Below the pieces are notes generated by a model. The model searched no databases. It worked only from the letters and a program-made list of their open reading frames with translations, and was not told the origin of the DNA. Shown in pieces: positions 37,211 through 49,079 of a DNA stretch of 64,000 bases. The stretch spans positions 4,322,001 through 4,386,000 of the forward strand of contig OW121740.1 in assembly GCA_933228675.1 (NCBI GenBank), in the 5' to 3' direction. How positions within the stretch are numbered: the stretch's first letter is position 1; the number at the start of each line of letters is the position of its first letter. Origin of the DNA: Stomorhina lunata (taxonomy: Eukaryota; Arthropoda; Insecta; Diptera; Rhiniidae). The translations under genes were made by a program, and so were the position numbers.

Positions 37211-38375
37211 ATACATATATCAAAAATTCAATAGAATATATGGGCAAATCCGAAAAGCATTAAACCAAGTACAAAATTTTAAAACTGTCAAAATAAAGTA
37301 TTTGTGCTTACGAAAAAAATTACCATATATTGATGCTTTAGAATATATAATGGACACAATTTTCTATTGCTCCCTTCAAGAGTGACAGGTCATTGTTTGC
37401 ACCCATCTCCAATTTATATAAATTTTATAAAAATAATAGGTTTTTTCAAATTTCATAAAAATCGCAAAAATATGCATTTAGGTAGCAAGTAGGGGCTCAA
37501 AGTCTGCTTAATTTTTTGCAAATAGATGTAAAAGAAACCATCAAAAGTAATTGGAGGGATATAAATAACGTCAAGTAAAAAAGGGCTCACAGTGTGTAAC
37601 GTTCGTCAAAGAAATAAAGGTTTTTTTAATTTGGCTAGTGCAATTTTTCTTTTATCTCCAATCGAACTTGGTTCGTAAAGATAACTTATAGTATGCTTTA
37701 CATTAGGCTAAAAATATATATATGTTAATATAGTATTTTATAGAATACTATGTATAAAAAGTGTGTAGCGTCCGTCACAGTATATATTTTTTACAAAATT
37801 ATTTGTTTTAAATACAAAATTTACGAACACATGTCTGTCTTTTTCATAAAGTATTAACTCTGTCTATATCCACAGATTAAATTTATGGTATTATGTGTTA
37901 ATAAAAAAACATACAGTGGGGCAAATTTGATGGTCTTGAAAAAAAATTTTGGGCACTGTAACATCTAGCCTCAGCCTTCTTAGGACGAAAAATAAGATGT
38001 TATGTAGCCGTTTTGTGAAATATCAAATTGTGCCCAAAAATCGCATTTGAAGATGAAAAAGATGAAATTCAGGAACAAATAATATCATTATTTTTACTGA
38101 TTTACAAACAAAAAATATGAAATATGCATTTTTCCTAATGAAAGACGTGCAAGCGTCAGCAAAAGTTCATTTATGGATTTTTAGTAAAACTTTAAACTTT
38201 AAAATGTTTTATAAAAGACGTTTTGTAATCCTCTGATTTTCCTCTGTCTTCAATAAATATATTTACAATTTTTTTATTACTATGACCATTTTGATGAAAA
38301 TTACAGAAACACGTGTTGAAAAAACGTCACTTCCACTTTAAAAGCGAATATATTTTTCCTCCAAAGCAAGTATGT
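37211..38375. other. Moderately complex intergenic DNA
   Basis: The related strings GTGTGTAACGTTCGTCA (about 37592) and GTGTGTAGCGTCCGTCA (about 37761) suggest a degraded repeat. The 60-residue frame at 37203-37385 has a non-repetitive composition but no recognised domain. I see no gene. Confidence 0.35.
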
Positions 38376-38378
38376 ATA

Positions 38379-39054
38379 TTAACCCTAACACTCCTGACAC
38401 GGGTACCTGGGTACCCGAACGAACTTTAAAGTCAAACATCTCTTTAACGATAAATGATACAAAGTTGAGGTCTTTGTAAGTTCCTAAAACTATTTATTTT
38501 CTAAAGATTTTTGTTTCTCTAAGCTTTCCAAAGTTTTTGGCTTAGGCTGTGGATTCACCGAAAGTCAAATATTCCTAACCCTCCTGATAAGCGTACCCGG
38601 GTACCAGTACGAAAATTAAGGCATTATGTATATAAAAATGTAATGGATATGATTCTATTTTTTATTTTAGTTTAAAATGTGTGCATTTAATTAATAATTT
38701 GACAACTTAACTTTGCACTTTTATAATAGATAAACTTCAGAAAATTACAATTCTGTTAAGCGTGAAGCAATAATTTGGTTGTGTGTATTACATATTGGCC
38801 TTTGGCAACCATCATGCACTTTATGTGTTTTGAGATTTCATTTCAGATTAATAGCCATGCAAAGGTAACAATTTCAAAGCTGTTATATCTTCTGAATTCT
38901 TCTATTAAATATTTAATGTTAATTCCATTTTCTGTAAAGAAAATATATTTCGCGGAATATTTTAATCGTAACTGAAAAATTAGTATTCACGGGTTCCCGG
39001 GTACCCTTATCAGGAGTCTACGTATAAAAATGTTATCAGTACGGTTAGGGTTAA
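38379..39054. mobile_element. piggyBac-like MITE flanked by TTAA
   Basis: The ends are TTAA-CCCTAAC and GTTAGGG-TTAA, the layout expected of piggyBac-superfamily elements (TTAA target, CCC...GGG ends). Subterminal CTCCTGA and GGGTACC(C) motifs occur at both ends in inverted orientation. A third copy of the CCCTCCTGATAAGCGTACCC motif sits inside at about 38580-38605. No transposase is recognisable; the 66-residue frame at 38775-38975 is not convincing. Confidence 0.75.
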
Positions 39055-39060
39055 TAGTAC

Positions 39061-39560
39061 CTGGTTGACCGAGCCTTGATCGGAGCTCATGCGCAACAAC
39101 TTTGCAAACCTTCGTTTGCTTATGCGTAACAACTTTGCTTATGATTATAACATGATCAAATGCACAGTTTACGATTTAATTCACTTTAAGTAATTTTCTG
39201 TGGCGCCACCTGTCGGACGCTGCTCATTCCAATTCATAAACCTTCGTCGGCTTATCCGCAACAACTTTGCTAAAGATTTTAGCATGATTAAATGTACAGC
39301 TTACGATTAAATTGACTTTGAGTAAATTTCGCCACCTGTCGAAATTTCTTCATACCAACTAAGAAACCTTCGTCGGCTCATGTGCAACAACTTTGCTAAA
39401 GATTGTAGCATGATCAAATGTACAATTTACGATTTAATTAATTTTTAGTAATTTTCAGTGACGCCATCTATCGGAAATTAGTCTTATCAACTTTAAAACC
39501 TTCGCCGGCTTATCCGCAACATCTTCGCTAAAGAGCATAACATGATCAAATGTACAGTTT
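39061..39560. repeat. Tandem repeat, period about 130 bp, about 3.8 copies
   Basis: Copies start at CCTTCG at 39109, 39241, 39367 and 39499 (spacings 132, 126, 132). Shared motifs are GCAACAACTTTGCTAAAGAT, CATGATCAAATGTACAGTTT and GCGCCACCTGTCGGA. A partial copy leads in from 39061. The region is clearly richer in G+C than its surroundings. Confidence 0.85.
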
Positions 39561-40000
39561 AGTATTCTATAAAGAACATACATACAGACAAACATTCATT
39601 TGTTTAAAAGGTATCACATTACTAATTTTTTCCCCTTTTTATCCCCTAATTTCAAAAAAGTTCCATATGCATATTTGATACTTCTTTGGTACCAATTGAA
39701 TTCGGTAAATTTTATTAAAACGCAGTTATCACAATGTTTCTATTCATATTACTTTTTGAGATGTTAAGTTATCATTTTATCCCTTTTTTACCCATTTTGG
39801 CCCCAAAATCAAAAAAACACCAAATACGTGTTTAAAGTTTCTTTCACATCTATTGATTGCAGTACAAAGTTTCTTTCTATATTCCTTAGTTTAAAATATA
39901 AGAGTGGGTTAAAAAGGTACCAAAAAAACTATTTTTACCCAAAATGTATCGTAAGTCACGTAGGATTTGCCCATATGCAAAATATTTATGGAAAATAGAA
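39561..40000. other. Tail of the tandem-repeat element, loosely repeated
   Basis: Two loosely similar blocks contain CCTTTTTATCCCCTAATTTC and CCCTTTTTTACCC with CAAAAAA and a TACGTGTTTAAAGTTTC-like stretch. It may belong to the same mobile element as the 130-bp repeats. No coding evidence. Confidence 0.35.
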
Positions 40001-40680
40001 CCGTTAACAAATTCTTAGCAAAATTTTTCGTTAAAAAAAAAACTAGTTTCGTTAGACAAAATTTCGATATAAAAATTGTTACACAAAATTTGTAAATAAA
40101 AGTTTTCATACAAATAATTTTCTTAAGAAAATTTTCGATATAAGAATTTTAGAGACACACATTTTCATAAAAATATCTTTTAAGATAATTTTTCAACTTG
40201 AAAAATTTATTGAATTTTTTTTTTTTTAAATAATAAAAATTTTTCTAAGAAAAATTTCTCTAAAAAATTTTTCGATAAAAAAATTTCTCCCGAATTTTTT
40301 TTTTTAGAAAAATTTTCTATACAATATTTATCGATATAAATAACTTCTATAGAAAATTTTTGGATATAAAAATTTCTATAGAAAATTTCGTTTTAACTAA
40401 TTCGTGCAGAAGCTTTTCAATTTAAATAATTTATTACATTTTTTTATATTATTTTTCGATACAAAAATTTGTCTAGAAAATTTTTCGATATAAAAATTTC
40501 TCCAAAAATTTTTTCAGATAATTTTTCTATAGAAAATTTTTCGATATAAATAAACTCTATAGAAAATTTTTGGATATAAAAATTTCTATAGAAAATTTCG
40601 TTATAACTAATTTACGAAGAAAATTTTTCAAAAAATTCAAAATTTTGATAAAAAAATTTTCAACATAAATGTTGGTTTAT
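40000..40680. repeat. Diverged A-tract satellite
   Basis: Units of the GAAAATTTTTCGATATAAAA type with irregular spacing. The minus-strand frame 39909-40109 overlaps its edge. Confidence 0.65.
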
Positions 40681-40689
40681 TAAAAATTC

Positions 40690-41230
40690 CAGATTAAATA
40701 GATCATGTTGGCATGCCTATAGCAACTTTAATGATTCTTTTGCGAGAAAGGAAGCATGCAATTCATAAAATAATAGACGGACATCTATTCGAGGATATTA
40801 TCACTTCAGAGATATGGGATATGGATAGAAATCGATCTCATTAATTACTTTCACTGTAAAGACGCGATGTATTGTATCGTTAATTGGGTCCATTACGACA
40901 CGAAGGTGCATGATTGGAAGGCGCGTGAATTAATAAAGGATTCTACTTGTGACTTTTGCAGATGCTGTTGTAGATGAGGAAAAGCCTATATAATATTTGA
41001 ACTGCTTTTATTTCTTTGGAGTCCTAGGCGATCTGATTGACGTGAATAATGGTCGTCTTAAGAGCTATTAAAACAGTTAGTGATATGCTTTCTGCCTGCT
41101 GCGATACTGGACTTTAAAATCTAAGTGAATCTGACTAAATGACTGCCAGACTACCTAATACATTAGTGAGAAAAATTGGGTAGCTACGGCCTTGATTTAA
41201 AAGGTTTTTTTATACCAAATTTAAAAATAT
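40690..41230 (+). pseudogene. Relic of a non-LTR retrotransposon ORF2 C-terminus (R1/jockey-like)
   Basis: Reading across frames on the plus strand gives LLRERKHAIHKIIDGH and IWDMDRNRS. These are followed by TCDFCRDAVVDEEKP (one frameshift), YFFGVLGDLIDVNNGRL and finally SEKNWVA. This order resembles the region after the reverse transcriptase in R1/jockey-type elements: an ER-rich helix, a CxxC zinc-like motif, and the ML-x-SExNW-x-AV segment. Several stops and frameshifts break it. The match is by remembered family pattern and is not a database result. Confidence 0.5.
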
Positions 41231-42890
41231 TCCACGACCTCAACTTAAAAGCACACAGACAGATTAGTTGAAAACAACAGATGATGTCAAGATTTCACAG
41301 GAAATCATAAATAACACAAAATCTCCAAATAACACAGATTTAAAACTCATAAATTTCAAATAATTTTTAGAATTAATAGCAAAATTTATTATACTCTACA
41401 GATAAACATTAGCTCCAGAAAACAAAAAAATATATATAAAGAAGAAAAGTCAAAAATCATAAACAATTACACGAGACATAAAAATCGTTTTAAATTTTCA
41501 TAATTATAACCATCATTAACAAATTTTTTTAAATCAATATTAATGACCAATCATAAGCTATTTTTCATTTTGTCTTTATTATATTTGTTTGTCTGTTTGA
41601 TGTTAAATAGCAGCTGTCTTTTTGTATAACTCAAAATAAAAACACCCAAAGCTATTTTTAGCTGTTTTTATGATGATATTATTCATATATACTAATTTTT
41701 AAAATTTCATAAAAAAAAATATTTTTTCATAAAATTCACACGTCTTTATCAAGGATGTATTTGAGACATGACTTGTAGGTGTAACTGAAAGACATCCAAA
41801 GTTGTCAGCATTAATTTGTTTTCTTATTTGAATATGTCATTTTGGGTATTGATTGAGATGAAATGAATTATGTAGCGGAATATGAAATTAGATGTTTTAA
41901 TCAAGAAATACACGTAAATGTACATATGTAAATTATGGCGGCATCACTCAAAAATAAATGTAAGAAAAATACTGCAGACATTTTTAACGTGAAGTGTCTT
42001 TTTAGGGCTTCAGCGAGATACAAGTGTTTTCTTAATAAATTATATTTAATTATAGAAATAATGAATATAAATTTGAGATATTTTTTATTTATATAAACAC
42101 AATTTATGGATTTTACGTGAATTGAATTGAAAGGGAGGATGAATTTCATGGATTTTATAGAATTTCTTAATATAGAAGTAGTAAAATTTTCTATGCAAAT
42201 TTGTAAAATATAATTTTTTCTTAGAAAGTATTTATTTTGTTTAAAGTTTCCCCTTATTTATAAATAAAAAAGTAACATTATGTATTTGTGTATTAATGTT
42301 ATTGGTCTAACCTTTTCAAAATACTACAGCGTAGCTCTCTAGAGTTGATATATCATTTAAGGTTTTATTCATTGTTAGCCACTACTCTATCTTTTTGGTA
42401 CCATATGGATTCCGGGCTAAAGAAACAGCTCTGGTTTCGAAGCAAAAAAAAATAAGTCAATTTCTGATACCTTGTTTCTAATTGAAGTGAAGCTATTACA
42501 GTAGAGGCATTAGATAAAGACTAAGGGTAATTAGAAGGTTCAAGTCTGGGCTTTAAGACGGGTGAGCCAAAACTTTCCATCTACTGCTTTTTAAAAAGTT
42601 TTTGACTGGTCTTGAACATGTTCTCGTTTTACATTGATTACTCTCATTAAAGAAATCATTTGTCTTCGTTATAGATCCCTTGTAATCGTCTGACCCAATT
42701 TCAACAACTCATAATATATACCAAAATATGTCATCCTTGAAGTGATGCTATATAACATATCACAATAGGTATCTTTTATTTAACTTCATAGCGCATATAT
42801 GTTTTAGAGAAAATCGATTTTTTTATTTAATGATAACTAGAGAACTTTTATTTATCTATCACAGATATCTAGAAGATCGATTGGATCCTC
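41231..42890. other. Intergenic DNA, no gene recognised
   Basis: A/T-rich to about 42300, then a more complex block (42300-42800) that may be an old transposon fragment. I could not assign it: translations such as VPYGFRAKETALVSKQ match no family I know. Confidence 0.35.
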
Positions 42891-42894
42891 GAGT

Positions 42895-43120
42895 CGAAAA
42901 TTTTGCATGGCAACGTTTTCGATCAAAAGCTAATTCGAAAAAAAATTCTTATCAAAAAATGCTCATATAGAAAATATTTTTGTTACAAAATATATACTTT
43001 CTTAAAAAAAAATACTTTTTTTTATCAAACAAGGAAATTTGGAAACTTTCCATTTGTTTTTATCGAAAAATATTCTGTGAAAATTGGATTCACAAAAATT
43101 GTTTAATTAAATAATTTTAA
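42895..43120. repeat. Short diverged A-tract satellite
   Basis: A few irregular TCGAAAAAAAATTCTTATCA-like units. The frame 42903-43106 is translated from it. Confidence 0.4.
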
Positions 43121-43154
43121 TATAAGTTCGATCAACTTAATATTTGACATATCG

Positions 43155-43384
43155 TGAGTCTATATTCAATACCGACTATGAACAAATTTTTCTTTAAAAA
43201 TATTTTTAATTGGAAAACTGCTTTTTTACAAAAGAACATCTAATACAATTAAAATAAGAGGGAAGAAATCTATTAAGGTACTAATTGGCCTTAATATATT
43301 GTAAAGGAATATTGACTTCTATTAAAGTATTTTCGATATTAAACACTTAAACACTGGTTAATAGTCGGTATTAAATATAGGCCT
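43155..43384. mobile_element. MITE, inverted copy of the element at 30175
   Basis: Ends GAGTCTATATTCAATACCGA and TCGGTATTAAATATAGGCC are terminal inverted repeats. The interior (AATATATTGTA, AATATTGACTTCTATT) is the reverse complement of the interior at 30175-30409, so two members of one family lie 13 kb apart in opposite orientation. Confidence 0.65.
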
Positions 43385-44084
43385 GCCATGGGGATTATAG
43401 GCAAATAAATTCTGCTGACACACATACACGGCACACAACAATTGTAAAGAGCATACAAATTCTATTACGTTCCAGATTTTTACAAACTATCAGCAAAAAA
43501 TTCAATCAATCGCTATGAAACACAAATGATGAAGCGTGAACATAATTTGGAATTTTGTAAATTTTCTTTGCTGCAACTAGTACAATCGCAAATTTGCATA
43601 TGTGTTAGTACCTTCCACTAATGTAGGCTCACGATATATATTTTTATTAGAACCGGAAATTTGTGGGCGAGGTTTATTTTTAACATTTTAGATGATACAG
43701 TTAACAAATACCTCACCAATTTTGTATTTTTTTACCGCGGATAACTTAATCGAGAAAACAGCCATAAAATAAATCTAAAAGACATTATAAATGCTTTAAA
43801 ATTAGAGCCGATAATTAAAATTTTATGGATTTTTTTTTATTACAAGAAGTAGGCAGCCCACACCAACAGTAGCCGATTAATTTTATGTAACTTTTGTAAA
43901 TACCACGATCATTAATGAAACTCGTGAAAATAAGTATTAAAATCATTCAGTTGAAATTTCGATTTTAACAGAGTTGGTTCGTGCCGCTTTGTTATAGAAA
44001 ATACAAAAACAAAAAAGTATCACATAGTTTTTTCAGTATTTCTACTAATTATTCATTTAATTTAAAAATCATAAATTGAAAAAA

Positions 44085-44130
44085 TTATTTATGACATGAA
44101 CCTAAGCACGACTCGAACTCATGACCATCA
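44085..44130 (-). other. tRNA-derived (SINE-like) fragment with B box
   Basis: On the minus strand, GGTCATGAGTTCGAGTCGTG contains AGTTCGAGTCG, matching the polymerase III B box (GGTTCGANTCC) at 9 of 11 bases. It may be the 3' part of a SINE head whose 5' part lies at 45520-45595, the intervening satellite and repeats being later insertions. Weak evidence. Confidence 0.3.
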
Positions 44131-44641
44131 AAAAATTGTCTATAGAATAATTTTTGATAAAAAAAATTTATATAGAATAATTTTTGATAAAAAAAAATTG
44201 TCTATAGAAAAATTTTTTGTTGAAAAAGTTTTCTATATAAAATTTTTGATAAAAAAAATTTCTATAGAAAAATCTTTGATAAACAAATTTTCTATAAAAA
44301 TATTTTTGATAAAAAAAAATTAACTATAAAAAATTTTTTGATAAATAAAGTTTTTTATGGAAATTTTTTTTTTGAAAAAGTTTTCTATAGAACAATTTTT
44401 AATAAAAAAAAATTTTTCTTTAGAAACATTTTTGGTAAAAAAATGTTCTGTAGAAAAATTTTTGATAAAAAGATTTTCAATAGAAAAGTATTTGATGAAA
44501 AAATTTTGATAAAAAAATTTTCTAAAGAAAACTTTTTGATAAAAAAATTTCCTAAAAAATAATTTTTGATAAAAAAATCTTCAATAGAAAATTTTTGTTT
44601 AAAATGTTTTGTATAGAAAATTTTTTGATAAAAAAATTTTC
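44130..44641. repeat. 30-bp A/T satellite array with TTTTTGATAAA core
   Basis: About 17 copies of a roughly 30-bp unit, CTATAGAAAAATTTTTGATA then AAAAAATTTT. Remnants resume at 45370-45490 beyond the composite repeat, so the latter was inserted into this array. Frames 44096-44323 and 44338-44562 are repeat translations. Confidence 0.9.
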
Positions 44642-45376
44642 TGGGAATTAATTATTCGAACTTTAGAATTAATTGAAAAATTAGGTTTCATCAGGCTTGA
44701 GTTCATTTTAATTTTCAAATTATTAATTTTGAAAATTGGAAAGTAAATTATGGAGAAAAACTGAAAAAATTATTTTTGAACGCGGCTAGTGGATTGCAAT
44801 TTCTGTCCCGCCACAGGACGTCATCAGCACTTAGCGCCCTCGACCACAGTCGAGTTGTCAAATTGCAGAGATAATCATCAATTTAACTCATTGAGTTTGA
44901 TCGAACATCACTACGTTTAATTGATTGTGTATTCTCCTATTACTTGTTTTGCTCGATCTTTTCACTTGCCGTTGGCATGTAGAGAAGAACAAGACTTTTT
45001 GGTTTGATGCTATTTTTAGAATAGTAACAATGTTAACAACATATGTATGTAATTAAATTACATGAATGTATGTAAATGCAACGTGCCCTTTGCTTTTTAA
45101 TTATTTGGGAATTAATTATTCGAACTTTAGAATTAATTGAAAAATTAGGTTTCATCAGGCTTGAGTTCATTTTAATTTTCAAATTATTAATTTTGAAAAT
45201 TGGAAAGTAAATTATGGAGAAAAACTGAAAAAATTATTTTTGAACGCGGCTAGTGGATTGCAATTTCTGTCCCGCCACAGGACGTCATCAGCACTTAGCG
45301 CCCTCGACCACAATTTTCAAAATTAATAATTTGAAAATTAAAATGAACTCAAGCCTGATGAAACCTAATTTTTCAA
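44642..45376. mobile_element. Composite repeat: two 207-bp direct copies plus an inverted third piece
   Basis: 44642-44848 and 45106-45312 are the same 207-bp sequence, offset exactly 464 bp. From 45313 to 45376 the sequence is the reverse complement of about 44675-44743. On the minus strand the 207-bp unit holds TGTGGTCGAGGGCGCTAAGT, close to a polymerase III A box (TGGTCGAGGGC), and about 46 nt on AATTGCAATCC, a weak B-box match. It may therefore be a tRNA-derived SINE present two and a third times. Alternatives are a small LTR-like or foldback element. Confidence 0.65.
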
Positions 45377-45519
45377 AAAATTTTCTTTAGAAAATTTTTT
45401 GATAAAATTTTTCCTTAGAAAAATTTTTGATAAAAAAGTTTGTTATAGAATAATTTTATCAAAACAAAAGACAATTTTTTGATAACAAAAATTAGAGACT
45501 CAATCTTCTATGTAGGATT

Positions 45520-45600
45520 TGCTTGAGAGAATCATAAGACCCAAGTGACTTAGTCGTCAGCCAACTGCTTAATCCATCCTATTTAAAATCATTTATCAAA
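45520..45600 (-). other. tRNA-like fragment with A-box-like sequence
   Basis: The minus strand reads GCAGTTGGCTGACGACTAAG, reminiscent of the D-arm/A-box region of tRNA-derived SINEs but with several mismatches. It is possibly the 5' partner of the B-box fragment at 44085-44130. Confidence 0.25.
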
Positions 45601-47371
45601 AAACTTTACATTTTATCCATCCAAGTGGAGTATGCAAACATATTTCGAAAAACTTATTTTTAAAACATTAAAGTTTAATTCCCTGATAAGTCTCTTTCTA
45701 TTAAATGCAGCTAAAACAAATTATTTCATTTTGTATTCATTTAAGCAAAACTTTTGCTTTGATTAATAATTCTTTTTCTTATCATTTAACCCACAAAAAT
45801 TAGCAAAACAAATTCGCTAAAAAAAAACTTTTTTTCACATTTTTTTTATAAAAATTGTAAATTTTGGTACTTTAAAAGCAAATCTAAGATTTTAACACAT
45901 AAATTTATTTGACTTTTATTCATACAAGTATAACATATTTACATGCATGTTTGAGATAATAAAATAATTTTTTTAGGTAAGCAAATGGAACTTTTAATTT
46001 AAATAAAACTAACATTTAGATATAAAAGTGGAAAAAAGTGGAATAATTTCTAAGTGCTATAAATTTGAATTAGAAAAAAACTTCATTTTCGGTTTTTCTG
46101 TAATAAATACAAATATAAAAAAAATCTGTGTATAAAATACAAATATACCAGTTTTTGTTTAAGAAAATTATATAAATAATTTTACTTTGTATAGCACAGT
46201 TAAGTTTTTAAGGCTTTGTATATATTTGTGATATGCACCATAAATATATAGAAAGCCTTAAACTCTTATATGTCAATTATTATTTTGAAAGTAGACATTA
46301 ACTTATTATAGATATGAACATAATTTGTTACTTGCTTAATTTTATATTTAATATGTATTTCTTTAAGTTGTATATAAGTTATATTGTAAATTGTATATGT
46401 GTGCATCATTAAAACATACCTATACATATATATAACATATAAATGTATAGTTTACAACTGCAAATATATAATCGAAAATTAATTTATTTCTTATTGATTT
46501 CTCATTTAAAATTTCTTTAACAAAAACCCATCAAAATAAATTCTCTGCGACAGGGTATGAGTTTTGCATTAAATTCAATATTTTGCATAATTATGAAGGT
46601 ATGCACAGCATATCCGTATTATAATTACACTCATATATAAATTTCCATGTGTAATTATTAAAAAAAAACTAATTGATTACTTAAAAGTTAAAGTTAAAGC
46701 AGAAAAATCCGCCCTGTCAGCAATTTTTTAATGAACAGAAAGTCAAACATTGAGGTTGAAAAATTCTTTGTTTTTCTTGTTATAATATTAAGAAGAATTA
46801 TTAATATTAATTGCGTTTTTTTTTTTTTTATTTAAACATAATTATAATGAAATTGTTCATAAAAAGGTAAACTTTATCTTTTAATTAAACAAAAAATATT
46901 AATTTCCACTGATTTTTTATCTTGGTTTGTTTCTTTGCTTCATTTCCGTTAATTTGTTTAAAAATAGTGTGGCATACTCCTAGGCTGCAATTATAATATT
47001 TGTTCAATAATTAAAATTTTTTTTAATTGTGGGATTTTCTGGGAAATTTTATTTGTTTATTCTAAAAAAAAGTACTTTGCAGGGAAGGCCAATGATGCAT
47101 AATGCTATGCACCACTGGAAATTTAAATTATTTTATTTCAGAAATTTTTAACTACAGACATATTTTCTACGTTAAATTTTATTTAATCAAAAATTATTCT
47201 AAAGAATTTTTTTAGAAAAATTTTTTATTTCTTTAATTTTTTTTAAGAAAATAAAATTAAAATTATTTAATATTGTATTGGTTGTACAATTTCATACAAA
47301 AAAAAGTTGCTTTAGTCACTTACTAGGATTTAAGGTAATGCTAATACAATTCTAAAATTTTTTATTTCTTA
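45601..47371. other. A/T-rich intergenic DNA
   Basis: Many TATATA-type strings and one fragment resembling a family A motif (GTGTGGCATACTCCTAGG at about 46967-46984). No gene seen. Confidence 0.4.
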
Positions 47372-48845
47372 ACCACGCCTACAAATACCACCCTTTTAGT
47401 ATTTTGTATATTTGTATACCGCCCTTTTAGTATTTGTATATTTGTATAGTCATTTTATGTCCGATCATAGCATTTTATATATCGGTGTTCTCGCTCTATA
47501 ATGGCTACATAGTTATAACCATGGCAAAAAAATTGTAAGGTATAACCGTTCTCTCTTACAAAAAAAATTTTTGAAGTAAATGCTAAATATTTGAAATTTG
47601 TTTTTTGTAAACAATTATAAAAGTCGTTGCCACATGTGAGAAATGGGAATATTATTATCAGGAAATTTTGAACGTATAATGTGTAATGTGTTGTAAACAT
47701 TTCGTAAAAACTTATTTTATAAAGTTTAGCGGATCCTGCACAAGGAAAAAAAGACTTGAGACAATTCAATTTTGTCATAATATATTTAAAGTATTTTTGT
47801 GTAACATATTTTTTTTATAATTTATGTTACAGTTTCTTCAGCTTCTTTTTGGGATTGAACATTTTATTTGCACCAAAATTTTATTTAAAAAACTTATCTT
47901 CAAATATGTTCTTATGGATAGATTTTGGTGTAATCTTCTATAGTATAAGAATTATGGGCTTTTTAAATTTCAAAAATTATACGGCATAACTTTAGAAGTT
48001 TATATCCGATATAAACTGGTATATCAAACAAAAGCTACTGAAAGTATCATTCAAATGATATACATTCTTCCGATTTATAAAGATTAAGAGCGCATATACT
48101 CAAAACTTATTTTTACAACCGACTTTGTTTATAAAAATGAGCATATCTTAAAATAATATAGACATAAGTATGGTTTTTTATATAATGAATTTTATACAGG
48201 ATATACTGGGCTTTTATATATCATAAACTACTTAGCTCTAGCATATGTAGCGTATTAGTTATAACAGCGTAAAATTTTACTTTTATTGAGTTAAAGTCAT
48301 ATAAATATACATTTTATATTATATATAAAATGTATATATATTTTTGTCTACACTACAACGGTAGTCGGTAGTTGTGTGGCTATGTCGACGCTTAAAAAAA
48401 TGATTTCTATTTGAATGAATGTATTCTAATTTTAACAGATTGTAGCCCGTAGCCTGCAGTCGTGATTGTGTTTATAGTATAATAGCAAACCGAAACTGGG
48501 ATTTTTAAAAGTAGTATGGTAGCATAATTTGAGAAAAGAAAATAATAATTCGATCAAACGTCAGAAAGTTAATATGGCTGACAAAAGAGAGAACGGTTAT
48601 ACCTTACTAATTTCTTTTATCATGGTTATAACTTTTAAAAACTAGATCTGTACTCCATTCAATTAGGGTACAAATCGAATTTTAAAAAATTATGACTACA
48701 AATTTATGTGGTAGTAAAAAACTATCAAAGAGATAAGTGTAGCCCTTACAGAGCCGTGAACGCCGATATATAAAGTGTTATGATCGGACTAAAGATGGCG
48801 ACACAGATAACAAAATACAAAAAGGGCGGTATTTGTAGGCGTGGT
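47372..48845. mobile_element. 1.47-kb non-autonomous DNA element with long terminal inverted repeats
   Basis: The left end ACCACGCCTACAAATACC and the right end GGTATTTGTAGGCGTGGT are inverted. The similarity continues inwards for about 190-250 bp on each side (GTCCGATCATA, TATATATCGGYGTTC, GGCTACA, GAGAACGGTTATACCTTAC, ATGGTTATAAC). The interior has frames of 107 and 77 codons (47455-47778 minus, 47756-47989 plus) without a recognised domain. I see no clear target duplication, so the superfamily is open. Confidence 0.7.
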
Positions 48846-49079
48846 AAAAAATTAAAAAACATTATCTTTAATCCAGGGGGTGACTGACTCAAGTACAAGT
48901 TAAGCATTTCGAATTGGACAACATATGGTATAATTGTCACTTATGGTTTGTGTCAATAATAACAAATATGATATTTGATAGGTTAAATATTTGCCGTTAT
49001 ACTTCAGTATTGGATAGACGCCAAATTTTAATCACACATTATTTCCAATAGCTTTAATATGTGAAATTTTGGACCTAAA

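Noticed and set aside
43755..43765. ATGGCT-GTTTTC near 43760 (minus) as alternative first exon
   Set aside because: The donor is poor, it is 13 kb further away, and no initiator/DPE pair was noticed with it.
41652..45018. CTATTTTTAG matches to the MEF2 consensus at about 41654 and 45009
   Set aside because: Such A/T-rich motifs are expected often by chance here and lie over 10 kb from the promoter.
47455..47989. 107- and 77-residue frames in the long-TIR element as transposase
   Set aside because: No recognisable catalytic motif, and they run into the inverted repeat or A/T-rich filler.
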